Source of the DNA: Scleromitrula shiraiana
Taxonomy: Eukaryota; Ascomycota; Leotiomycetes; Helotiales; Sclerotiniaceae
Assembly (NCBI GenBank): GCA_028455995.1
Contig: JABELC010000007.1
Location: forward strand, 124,001 to 188,000
Direction: 5' to 3'
DNA length: 64,000 nt
The notes beneath the pieces are model-generated. The model was given only the letters and a program-made list of their open reading frames with translations. It ran no database searches and was not told where the DNA came from. A program made the position numbers and the translations under genes. Shown in pieces: positions 22,673-32,802 of this stretch. Position 1 is the stretch's first letter; every line of letters starts with the position of its first letter.

Positions 22673-23015
22673 GTTGCAATAGGTATTACTATAAAGTAGT
22701 AAGTCGTATTACAGGAGATGGGAAGGGAGGTTTTTAAAATTTCTACACGGAGCTATATGAACCTTTTTATCTTTGGAGTTTCTCATCATTTGACATATGT
22801 CACATGGCATTGGTATAACTGAAGTTCTCACGGTGATTATGGTGGTCACGGTTGGCATATTTGCTTGCTCGTTTTGGTGGTAGAATAAATGATTAGTATA
22901 TCATGTGGGATATCTATCTTTTCATGCTATCCCTCATTTCCTACTCCATTTGCTCCTACTCTCCTTCCTTCTAATTCCCTTTCTCCTGTTCCCTGTTCTC
23001 ATACTCCTTCTCCTC

Positions 23016-23378
23016 CTACCCTCCAATTCCTCCATCTCTCACATCTCCGAATATGGATTGAGTGGGTGGGATTCCATGAGCATCTCCGACATCTAGCAAC
23101 GAGTCCATTGTGATGCTAACACTCATAAGGGTGGTGGAATGTAAGTGTCTGATAGTACGCAGAGCCCGGAGCTCTTCTCTAAACCGGTTCCGGCCAATAG
23201 TATCTCCAGATGAGGTTGCAGATTCCCAATTTCGACGCGTCAATTCTATTCTTTGATCTATTTGAGTTATGATGGCACGTAACTGAGTTTCGATACGTTC
23301 TGAACAAGTGAACGAACGTTGAATAGAATTGTCGATACGGGTTACTCCCTCCGGGCCTAACGGTGATGATGATGACAT
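23016..23378 (-). CDS. Small helical hypothetical protein, tandem unit C
   Basis: Chosen ATG at 23378 gives 120 residues (MSSSSPLGPEGVTRIDNSIQ...). A long helix follows (CSERIETQLRAIITQIDQRI), then FREELRALRTIRHLHS and a Gly-rich end. The frame extends 15 codons upstream, but only with a non-ATG codon. The 5' flank shares a block with unit B's flank. No recognised domain. The 5' half could fold as a helical hairpin like the unit A and B products. Confidence 0.5.
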   Translation of the reverse strand: MSSSSPLGPEGVTRIDNSIQRSFTCSERIETQLRAIITQIDQRIELTRRNWESATSSGDTIGRNRFREELRALRTIRHLHSTTLMSVSITMDSLLDVGDAHGIPPTQSIFGDVRDGGIGG

Positions 23379-23899
23379 GTTGAGGTACAGATTTTGACGC
23401 GCAAGACTGATAAGTTGAATCACTGTAGATTGGCAGGTGCAACTGTGTGATTTTGATGCGTATAAATAGCCGTTATTACCCCTGAAACTTTAGCCTAAAC
23501 CGCATGATACTGGTGTAACTAAAGTTATCACTGTTACGACGGTCACAATTTGCGCGCTTGCTCGTTTGTCAAATTGTAAAGCACGCAAGTTTGCGAGCTC
23601 ACTCAATGAGTTATGTCATGCTTTCTTTTCTTCCATGACCTACAGTAGCATGCGGAAAGGATTGTAACTTATGAGGAGCATGAAGATATTTCACATGATC
23701 TACTAATCATTTCTGACATTTAGCCATACAAGGTTGAGATTTGTGAGTATTGCAGCAGGTTTAGTATCATGCATCATATATCAAGCAACCAGATAACAAA
23801 CTGCGATCTATAAAATAAATGATATGCACTCATAGAAGTAGTCTCATTTCTTCTAAGAGCCAATTACTACTATCGGTACATCACCACTTTATTATCGAC

Positions 23900-24247
23900 A
23901 TGCCAGGAGATCCAAATCCATCTCTGGGATTACTAAGCTTTGAGCGTGCCATCAGGCACATGGACGAGATCAACAGCCTTATCAAAGACACCCAGAAACG
24001 CTTGAATGATATAACAGGCGAATTTACCACGACTGAGACCTTTGAATTCATTTTTTTCCATGGAAAGAGTGATCCTAAATCCATTACTCAATGGTTTTTA
24101 CAGCAGGTGTCACTTATCAATTGTCTGAGACAATACGAAGAGAAGAAGGCGGAGAAAGAGACGAAAGAACAGACGGATGAAGAGATAGGGGGAGGTGAGG
24201 TGGGAGGAGATGGACAGAGAGACGGAGGGGAAGCGGAGGGAGAGTAG
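23900..24247 (+). CDS. Hypothetical protein with acidic Gly/Glu-rich tail
   Basis: ATG at 23900 gives 115 residues starting MPGDPNPSLGLLSFERAIRH. A further in-frame ATG at 23819 would add 27 less typical residues. The first 80 residues are helical (MDEINSLIKDTQKRLNDI, SLINCLRQYEEKKAEKE). The tail (EEIGGGEVGGDGQRDGGEAE) is encoded by the start of a 400-nt purine tract and may reflect repeat expansion. It is the only plus-strand member in this part of the small-gene block. No family recognised. Confidence 0.45.
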   Translation: MPGDPNPSLGLLSFERAIRHMDEINSLIKDTQKRLNDITGEFTTTETFEFIFFHGKSDPKSITQWFLQQVSLINCLRQYEEKKAEKETKEQTDEEIGGGEVGGDGQRDGGEAEGE

Positions 24248-24540
24248 AAGGAGGAGGGATAATATAAAGAGGAGGCAGAGGAGGTGGGAGAGGAGGTGGT
24301 GGTAGTAGAGGAGGTGGGAGAGATGATGGGAGAGGAGGAGGGGTAGGAAGATGGAAGGGGAGAGGAGAGAGAGGAAAGAGAAAGGGAAAGGGTAGAGGGG
24401 GAGGAGGAGGAGGTTAATGAGGAGGAAGAGAACGAAGAGTATGGAGAGCAAGGGAGAGAAGAGAGCCTAGATTTGAACAGATTCGTAGCATTGGAGAATA
24501 AGTAGAAGCACAGCAGCAATCTAGGAGAGAGATAAAGAGG
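24136..24540 (+). repeat. Purine-rich tract, about 400 nt
   Basis: The + strand is overwhelmingly G and A here (GGAGGAGG, GAGAGGAG, AGAAGAAG units), with almost no pyrimidine clusters. It starts inside the 23900-24247 ORF and continues past its stop. The minus strand reads as Ser/Leu/Pro low-complexity frames, which I treat as artefacts. Such tracts can form triplex DNA. Confidence 0.85.
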
Positions 24541-24720
24541 AGAGAGTGTAGTAAAGATAGATATCCAGTACGATTTGCTAAGTGAATTGGTCTAATCAAT
24601 GTACGTAGTCTCAATGTATCCATTCTATTCCCTCGCCTTTGTGATTTTTCGAATTTTCAAGGTCAGCTCTCCCCACCAAAGCCAATGGCTTTTCCCACAT
24701 CAAACGTCGGATCTACTCCA

Positions 24721-25437
24721 TCACTCTTGACTGCTAACCCAAACGTCCCGCTCCAAAGCCTCTCTCCCTAGAATTTTCATCCTCCCATCCAGTCTTTTCA
24801 CAACATTATCAACGGATATCAAACGTGCCCAGTATTCCTCAACTCGATCGTCAAGCCCGTTCAACTTTTCCTCGAACGTAGCTTCAACATCTAAAACCAG
24901 TCGTTTCAACTCCTCGATCGTTTTCTCAAGAGTAACAATTCTTTCCCATAATGCCTCAACATTTCCATGAGCCTCTGGCACATTTCTATTGGATGCTTCT
25001 CGTCTACGATCAAAAACACCCGAACCTCCTTTGAATTCGGCGATGCGTTCCTCAGGCATGGTGATCCGTCTTGCCTGTTCGCTTGATGATCTTGATAGAC
25101 CTTTGATGGTATTGACTAGATATCGAGGAGAGTTGACGGGTATATGAACTGCTGCCTGGTTTGAGCCAAGTGGAAAGGATGGTTGTGAGGTAGCCGGCGG
25201 ATTTTCAGCCTGATTGACGTTGGAAATGATGGAAGGTTTGACGAGGCCACCGGATTGCACTGAACATGTGAAAGTGAAACGTCCACCTTCTTGAGTGTTC
25301 GTCGATGCTTCAGGGCGTGAGATTCTCCTGCCATCGGCTGAGGTCTCGTACTTAGTGACTTCTATTGTTCCGGTCACAATTAATGGCTGAAGAATGTTGG
25401 TGGTAGCTTCAAATTGACGTTCTTGAGGTGAAGTCAT
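24721..25437 (-). CDS. Hypothetical protein with C-terminal coiled coil
   Basis: ATG at 25437 gives 238 residues (MTSPQERQFEATTNILQPLI...). The frame upstream has no ATG. Residues about 1-130 look like beta or disordered Ser/Pro/Thr-rich sequence. Residues about 155-225 form a coiled coil with clear heptads (ALWERIVTLEKTIEELKRLV, then LDVEATFEEKLNGLDDRVEE). No TM or signal peptide. A single clean exon with GC-balanced codons, so probably real. It belongs to a run of lineage-specific small proteins on both strands; function unknown. Confidence 0.6.
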   Translation of the reverse strand: MTSPQERQFEATTNILQPLIVTGTIEVTKYETSADGRRISRPEASTNTQEGGRFTFTCSVQSGGLVKPSIISNVNQAENPPATSQPSFPLGSNQAAVHIPVNSPRYLVNTIKGLSRSSSEQARRITMPEERIAEFKGGSGVFDRRREASNRNVPEAHGNVEALWERIVTLEKTIEELKRLVLDVEATFEEKLNGLDDRVEEYWARLISVDNVVKRLDGRMKILGREALERDVWVSSQE

Positions 25438-26126
25438 TGTTGCGGCGTGAATGGTAATCGTGGAATATTGTTGGGATGGGTGAATGAGAGAGGAATCTGG
25501 CGAGAGCAAAGAAAACTTCCTTATAGTCAAACGAGATTCACAACCTAGTTGGCGCTTCTTTATTGATATTGCGTGAAGTGGTTTCTAGATCAATCACTTT
25601 TTGTTGTAGAAAGAAAATAGATTTTGGATAAAGTATGGTGGGTTCTGGAATGATTGAGAGATCTGAATGAATGTTCTTTTGAACATATGCATATCTGAAA
25701 ACCATCTTTATTCATCAATGGATCTAAAATCTTTGAAAATGTGCTTGTTTGTCATTATTTATCTGCAAGGGAATCAGCTGAATGAATCAAAGATATGGAA
25801 CATGTGAGATATCAATCTAAACTACGTTTTCATTCATTTTTCAACTGAATGATAATCTTTCGAGATGCAAGAATCCTTCTTCCATTTAAGCAAACTTGTT
25901 CTCTCCGTTCTGTTACTTTGTTACACTAATCAAAGCTGATGATCGTAAAAATCAAACAAAAAGAATCCAGTTCATAAAAGACGTCAACTTTCCTCTCAGG
26001 TTATAGTATCATCGCGATCTCATTCTTATCTCACAACCTAAGAAAAAAAAAGAGATTCAGCACACTCTTCGTCCAAGTAGTAACAAAATTTTGCAACACC
26101 ACCCTGTCCAAACCATTATCAACACA

Positions 26127-26462
26127 ATGACTGCCAATTCATCAGACCAAGCCGCCCAAACCAAAAAAGTTGAAGGCAATAACTCCCCCAAATGCATTAC
26201 CCCATCCGAATTGAAAACCGCCATTAATGACCTCAAAGCTCAAATGAACATTATGATTCAGAAGCTGGAGGAGAAGATAGTCAAGAGTAAGAAGGATCGG
26301 ATCAAGCGTCTGAAGGAACAGGAAGACAATTTAGAGAAGGAGCTGGGTATGATTACCACCGAGAACGCTTTGTTGCGGGAAAGGGGGGAGATTTTGTTAG
26401 AGCGGAGGAATTTGTTACAGGATGAGAGGAACTCCGTTGAATTGGAGATGATTGCGATATGA
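26127..26462 (+). CDS. Small coiled-coil protein
   Basis: ATG at 26127 gives 111 residues (MTANSSDQAAQTKKVEGNNS...). From about residue 27 it is one long charged coiled coil (LKTAINDLKAQMNIMIQKLE, LKEQEDNLEKELGMITTENA, LLRERGEILLERRNLL). No Cys or Trp. It is divergently placed to the 24721-25437 gene, which also carries a coiled coil, so the two might interact (inference only). The start is preceded by a typical A/C-rich leader. Confidence 0.6.
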   Translation: MTANSSDQAAQTKKVEGNNSPKCITPSELKTAINDLKAQMNIMIQKLEEKIVKSKKDRIKRLKEQEDNLEKELGMITTENALLRERGEILLERRNLLQDERNSVELEMIAI

Positions 26463-28451
26463 TCAAACGAATATGGGTGTTTATGAGAGCTACGAGAGGC
26501 TACCTGGTACTGGGTCTGGAGCTACATGGTTTTGCAACGGGAATTCTAGAGAGGAGGAAAGTTGACTTTGAGCCAAACACTAAGACTTTTTGGTCAATGT
26601 CTGCAATAGATAGATAGTTTGCGAAATTTCCACCCCCGTGATCTTGTGTCAATGCCAGTGTGAGTGCTCTTTAGTGGAAATGAACATGTACCTTAGCCTA
26701 CTGCAACAGCTTCATTTAGCAAGAGATAAACTAGATATCTTCCTGATGTGCGCTTGTCTCATGGCAACGATCCCATATGATCTTATCGAGGAACTCAATT
26801 TTTCGAAGCCAATTACGAAAGTGCCGAAACTAGATTGCAGTTTTGCGCCGACCAGTTTTGATACTTATTCAATTACCCGGAGATAAATCACCACGGATAT
26901 GTATTCATCTGGAGAAACTTCTCAGGACTTTATGAAAAAAGACCGATGTGGGGAGGTATGCCAAACTCATTTCTTGTAATCCCGTTATTAGGGTAACAAG
27001 AGCTTTCCCGCAAGGAGCTACTTAGCAGTGCCATCACTCCCATCAATAATCTGTCCTTACGAATCAATTTGGATTGAGAACTTAATTCTGCAAGAAAATC
27101 GGATCAGAAACCATAGATGTCTTCAACACAGCAAGATCCCGCCCTGGAATTGTAGCACAAGCATGCAGTCTCACCTATCGAATCGGTTAAAGACGTGTCA
27201 ATTAATCTTGGAAACCACAAATTATCAGGATTCGTAACTGCCGTGTCCACAACTATGTTATGATTGAGAATTCAATTCCATAGGGTCCATAAATATCAAA
27301 AAGTAGTTGAGCATCAGAAATTTTTAATATGCAGTCGGCAGTTATGAGGAGAAGATCTGCCGAATCCGGGCTGTGTAACATCGATTCCCGTGATAATCTC
27401 CCCACAAACGCCCTCTCCCCACAACACATCGACAACAACATCCCGCTGGAATGTCATTTAACTCTAATATCTATGGACACTTCCAACTGCCATCTATTGT
27501 TCAGACAAATCTGTGTTATTGGACCCGAATACGAGAGATATTCATCTGCATAACATTGCGTCAACATACCAGAGGAAAGCCTACTAACCGGCATCGATCA
27601 ATGCATGCTTGCTTATTCTGAGTGAGAGTGAGTAAGATAAAGAAGATCCAATATCAAATTAATCAATCTAATCTTTTTCATCAACGCACAAAAACACAAT
27701 ACAGTAAGCATCAGGTCGAGCATACCGTTTCTACTTGCCGATATCTTGTATGACAGCGGGCCCTAAGATATCCTCCGTCATTAGTGCGACGACTTATGAC
27801 CCACGGTGCAGCTCTAATGATGATGATAGATTTTGAGTAAGCCATTGATATCCATAGGTGTGCGTAAGTATTGCATTCTAGAATATCGGTATTGGAACCA
27901 AATTATTGACGAGGTCGGCAAGTATGGTTTCACTGGTTTTATATCAAGCCAAGCTTTGTTGATTGAGGATTTTAGTCATAGCTAGCTTGGTTTGGTAGAG
28001 ATTCTTATTGGATCTTGGTCAATGTGAGAGCAAATGGTAGAGTTTAGAGCGTGCCGCGGGGCGTCAAATACTTTGTGTGCTCTTTTACCGTTCTGGAACT
28101 TGTTCGGATTGCCTATTGATTTTTTTTGGTGTCTGTGGTCGCGTCTGAGATTTCGCCAGATAGATTTGCTGAGATAAATTCGCTGATAGATGTCGCGAAG
28201 TATCTTTTTTCTGATCATTTTCTTTATACCATGGATAAAGTTGTTCAAGTGAAGGTTGAGGATCTTAATCATGGCGGTTGTATAATGATTGACCATGTCC
28301 GAATACAAGCTAATGTACTATTATGGGCTTACGTGACCTGTCATATTATGTTGAACGATAAGGTTTCATGGGTGAATCATTGCTATGCTTGTGGATATAT
28401 AGCTTGAAGTTCTTCTTTCTACCATCTCATTGTACAGTGTACATCGACAAA
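26463..28451. other. 2 kb intergenic region
   Basis: No supportable gene on either strand. Short frames at 26638-26886, 27028-27237, 27329-27553 and 28126-28407 have no domain, no splice partners, and in some cases no ATG. Likely the regulatory region of the P450 plus decayed sequence. Confidence 0.5.
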
Positions 28452-30241
28452 ATGCTTGCAACTATAACTTTTGCGCCTCTATTCCAACATTGGCCTTGGA
28501 TCTTAGTTGTTATACTTACTATATACCTACTAAAGAACTATTTTAATCAGGGGTTGAACAGATATCCAGGTCCTCTGTTAGCTTCATTGTCGGATTGGTG
28601 GAGATTTTATGATGTTTATAAGCGTCAGGCTCAAGTCACTCACCAGGAACTACATGTCAAGTATGGAGATATCGTTCGCTTGGGACCAAACACCCTATCA
28701 TTCGCGAGCCCAAAAGCATTGAAAGGCATCTACGGACTGAACAAAGGATTCATCAAAGTGCGTACATGTTAACAAGCCCATACCTCATACCCAGACCTCA
28801 CAACTAACATGCCCACCCACTTCAGTCTCATTTCTACACGGTCCAACAATCAGTAGCTAATGGCCATTCCCTCCCCTCACTCTTCAGTACCACATCCGAG
28901 CCCTTCCATTCTCAACTTCGTCGTTCCGTAAACTCTGCATTCAGCATGTCCTCCCTCATCCAATACGAACCTCTCGTAACACGCACCACTAAGCTCTTCC
29001 TCTCCCGCACAGCCGATCTATTTGCTTCATCCAACAGGGACACAACAAATGGCAACTCATGCGATTTTGCTATATGGTTACAATTTTACTCCTTTGATGT
29101 CATCGGTGAAATGACCTATTCAAAACGTCATGGATTTCTAGAGGAAAATAGAGACGTGGATGGTATTATAGGATATTTGAGCAAGATATTCGATTATGTC
29201 GCGCCCATTGGACAAATTCCAATTTTGGATCGATTATTCCTCAAGAATCCTCTGTATCTACTAGCATCCAAGTATGGAATAGTCGACTCTACATTTCCCG
29301 TTGCGAGGTTTGCTCAGCAAAGAGTCAAAGAACGGTATCCGAAGTCTGATGGATCTATTCCTCTTTTACCTACCGTTTCTCCAGAAGTAAGCACTGATAT
29401 CCAGCAACCTGATCTGTTGTCGAAATTCGTACAGGCAAAATATGAGAGGCCTGATTTCATGACTGATCAATTGGTTCTTACGATGGCGGTATCGATGGCA
29501 TTTGCAGGGTCGGAAACTACGGCTATTTCTTTAAGCGCGGTATTTTATTATCTCCTGAAGAATCAGAGATGCTTGGAGAAATTAATGAGAGAAATTGATG
29601 GGAAGGCTAGAGAAGGGTATTTTGAAGATAGAGAGAAGGGTATGGTTAGTTGGAAGGAAAGTCAGGGTTTGGTGTATTTAGATGCTGTTGTTAAGGAGGC
29701 GTTTAGGTTACATCCTGCACCGGGCTTGCCGCTCGAGAGGGTAGTGCCGAAGGGTGGGGCGGAGATTGCGGGGGAGTGGGTGAAGGGGGGAACGGTGGTG
29801 GGGTGTAATGCATGGGTTATTCATATGAGGAGGGAAATTTTTGGAGAGGATGTGGAGACTTTTAGGCCGGAGAGGTGGTTAGTTGAAGAGGGGAAGGGTA
29901 AGGAGGGGGAGGAAAGGAGGATCAAGGAGATGAATGGGACAATGTTGCAGTTCGGGATGGGGGCTAGGACTTGTATTGGGAAGAATATTAGTTTGTTGGA
30001 GATCTACAAGTTGGTTCCTAGTATGTTGAGAAGATTTGAGGTAAGAAAGGTCTTTTGATTCCTTCTGTCATATCTGAGTTCTTGCCTATTATTTCAATTG
30101 CTGATAATGTGACAAAAATAGATCCAACTTGAAAATCCAACTCAGGACTGGAAACTTCACAATGCATGGTTTGTTAAACCATTGAATTTCCGCACCACGT
30201 TTCGCGAAAGAGATATAGTGCAACCAACTGTTGCACAATAG
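28452..30241 (+). CDS. Cytochrome P450 monooxygenase (pisatin-demethylase-like group)
   Basis: Three exons (28452-28757, 28826-30040, 30122-30241) join to 546 residues. An N-terminal membrane anchor (WPWILVVILTIYLL) is followed by the hinge RYPGPLLASLSDWWRFYDV. The I-helix is FAGSETTA near residue 328, with Ser in place of the usual Gly/Asp. Next come the ExxR motif EAFRLHP near 392, PERW, and the heme-binding loop FGMGARTCIGKNIS near 478 with its axial Cys. The overall layout (HVKYGDIVRLGPNTLSFASP, VGCNAWVIH) resembles fungal pisatin demethylase/CYP65-type enzymes. It is an ER-anchored, heme-thiolate oxidase needing a P450 reductase. The substrate is unknown and there is no adjacent biosynthetic core gene. 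The last exon is 40 codons and ends TVAQ. Confidence 0.93.
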
Positions 30242-31332
30242 TTGAGGTACATAAAGTACCCGATAGTACTTGACAGTTTGCATGCATGGCGTTAAAATGT
30301 TGGATCAACTGTTTGAAAATTAGTATCAAAACTAATTGATAATCTCGTATAAGTTCTTTATGTACCAGATGATGTGAAGTTTGAATTTTCTTGCTTTTTC
30401 TGTTCCTTAAGCTATATGTGTCGGATTTTACTATTTGATCGCAACTTGAAAGTGTATACGATTGTAGGCTCGATGCCGAGTAGACACGATAATACTCCAA
30501 CCAGCAAATAAACACACATTAAACCATGGTCATCGAAGGGAGAACTAAAATGCCAAACACAGCATAATAGTCCACGCTTCATGCATATGAATTTGTATGG
30601 CTTAGATTCCACAAAATCAGGTACGTATAAACAAAATGTCACCGAAAGCACCCCGCAATGACCGAAAGCTATCAGGAGAAAACTCTCGTCCCACGTGCTA
30701 CTACAGAGCTGTGTATCTTCACGGGAGATTGAGAGGATATCACTGGTTTACCAGTATACATGAGAAATTAGCTGTTCAAGAGTGAATGCAGGGCGTTTGG
30801 TGTTTGATCCAATATGAAACCACTTCTTGAATTGAAATTTCCTTTTGAGGCTGTTGATTGATTAGATTGGAGAGTTTTCAGAATTGGAAATGTAAAAATG
30901 GAAATCATGAGATGTTGTGTCACTATTTTGGGAGACTGCTGGTGAATAACTTATCCTTGAGTGCTAATTGTTGATAGTGTGATCGATTGAATTTGAATGA
31001 GGCACATGCAGTGGCAGAAAAATTGAACTGAATTGATTCAAATGGTCTTAGGAGGTTTGGAACATTCAAGAAAGTACAACAGAGCAGGAGTGAATGAAAC
31101 AAATTGTTCGAAAGTGATTGTTGTGTACGGCATAGATTTGTATATAAATCCTCGCAGGTCGTAACTTCCAAAAAATTAAAATCTTCGACTACCTCAACTT
31201 CGTTTGTCTAAACTAACTAACAAACACTCTTTTATCCATTCGGTATTTGGCTTTCTCAATATTACCTCTACTTTTTGACAAGAACACTCGTTATACTCAA
31301 TATCAATCAACAAGATAAATAATACCGCAAAC
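30242..31332. other. Intergenic
   Basis: No gene recognised. It holds the 3' flank of the P450 and the promoter of the secreted cupredoxin gene. A leader rich in CAA/CTC precedes the ATG at 31333. Confidence 0.55.
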
Positions 31333-32171
31333 ATGCAAGGAATTCTCATGGGCTTGATGGCACTCGCCTCCACGGTTGTGATGGCTGATACGGGCAATGG
31401 AACCACGCATCATGTCCTCGTTGGAGAGGATGGTCTCAGTTTCTCTCCAAATAGCACCGATGCGAATGTTGGCGATACGTAAGTTACCTTTTCCTGTTCA
31501 TGTAGTTTTGAAGGGGCAATTGACTAAAACATACATATATCAGAGTTATGTTCCATTTCAATAAGCCAAACACTTTGCATAGTGTTGCAACTAGTTCTTT
31601 CGACTACCCATGCGTTTCAGGTCCAAACGATTTGTTTTCGGGGAACATTCCCGGTGCTGAGAATAACGTAAGTATTATATATCCTATCTTATCATTGCAT
31701 CATTAGAATCGACTTGAGTATATACTAATTCACACCCCAAAGGACCAAACTTTCTCCATACCCATCACGGAATACAAACCCATCTGGATTTACTGCACCG
31801 TCGGCATGCATTGCCAATCGGGCATGGTAGCAGTAATCAACTCCTTTGGTAATGTGTCTAACAAAACCCTGGACAAATACCAAGAAGCCGCTGCACTTGT
31901 TGAAAAAACCGTCCCACCTCCTTCCATAAACAACAGTACGGGAAGTACAAATTCGTCACTCACGGCGACAGGAAATGCAACTATGACTGCTACTGCTACT
32001 TCGGTCATTATGACGAGTCATACTCAAACTGTTACTTCGACTGGAGGACCAGCAACAAGTACTGAGACTCCCACTGATGCTTTGGGCGCGGCGAGTAATT
32101 TGAAGCAGGATTTGGGTGCTGTTGTTGGTTGGACTTTTGTTGTGGGCTGTTTGGGTGCGATGCTGTTTTAG
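31333..32171 (+). CDS. Secreted cupredoxin-like, Ser/Thr-rich GPI-type protein
   Basis: Three exons (31333-31478, 31544-31667, 31743-32171) give 232 residues. A signal peptide (MQGILMGLMALASTVVMA) is followed by a plastocyanin-like domain: HHVLVGEDGLSFSPNSTDAN, VMFHFNKPNTLHSV, DYPC, and YCTVGMHCQSGM. The His of LHSV with the Cys, His and Met of the last motif match a type-1 copper site. A Ser/Thr-rich, heavily glycosylatable stretch of about 75 residues and a hydrophobic C-terminus (LGAVVGWTFVVGCLGAMLF) suggest a GPI anchor. This is the architecture of fungal extracellular serine-rich proteins. Role in copper binding or redox at the cell surface is inferred. All joins keep frame. Confidence 0.88.
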
Positions 32172-32802
32172 GAAATAGGAAGAAAATGGAGAGAATCGAG
32201 GGGAAGTCTGACTAAAATCCAAATTCATGTTTTGCGTGGGAGGCATGATTCATCATTTCAAGGACGATGGTACAATGTATGATGGATAGGTGGGTGGTAT
32301 GATATGATTGAGATAAACTCATTGGCGTCTATATTACGAATTCTTTGCGAGCATGGAGGGATGGAGGGATGGAGGGATAGATAGATAGAGAGGGATAGAC
32401 TTTAGCGATGAAGATGTATATGGAGATCAGTTACATTAAATACATGAATAAAAAAATATGAAGCCATTCACAGTAATTATCCCATGGTAATGATGTACCG
32501 GTACATGAAGTTATTCCCAAGTTCGATGGATATTTTTATTTACTTCCATTGCCGCCCAAATAATGGTATATGTTCATCTGCTGCCACTTTAACAACATTT
32601 GACGCTGCTATAAATTATCTGAAAATTTTAGTGTTAGTGAGTCAGAACCCCGCAAAATTCATCCCACTACTTATCACCAACTATTTTGCCCTTCAATTTC
32701 ATTATCAACAAACCCCACTAAAGGAAAAACAAACGAGAATTATCTTTTTTCTTTCTCTCCAGCAACTACAGCATCAATACAATTGAGAGGAAAATTGCAA
32801 TC
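32172..32802. other. Intergenic
   Basis: 3' flank of the cupredoxin gene and 5' flank of lysyl-tRNA synthetase. A short GGATGGAGG-type repeat occurs at 32356-32385. No gene seen. Confidence 0.6.

Larger units (their letters stand above)
20931..23590. repeat. Tandem diverged duplication units carrying small minus-strand genes
   Basis: The 3' end of the asparaginase gene plus its flank (20931-20975) recurs at 22046-22092, about 90% identical over 45 nt and including the last codons and stop. Sequences upstream of the small minus-strand genes also match. The segment around 21590-21715 resembles 22727-22875, and 22800-22875 resembles 23505-23575 (shared core about TGGTATAACT...TTGCTTGCTCGTTT). 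I infer three or more units (about 1.1 kb, 1.1 kb and a shorter third) that have diverged strongly, each with a small minus-strand ORF. Unit edges are approximate. Confidence 0.7.

Noticed and set aside
24088..24519. Minus-strand Ser-rich 143-codon frame
   Set aside because: Antisense of the purine tract; two frames are open at once because pyrimidine runs lack stops.
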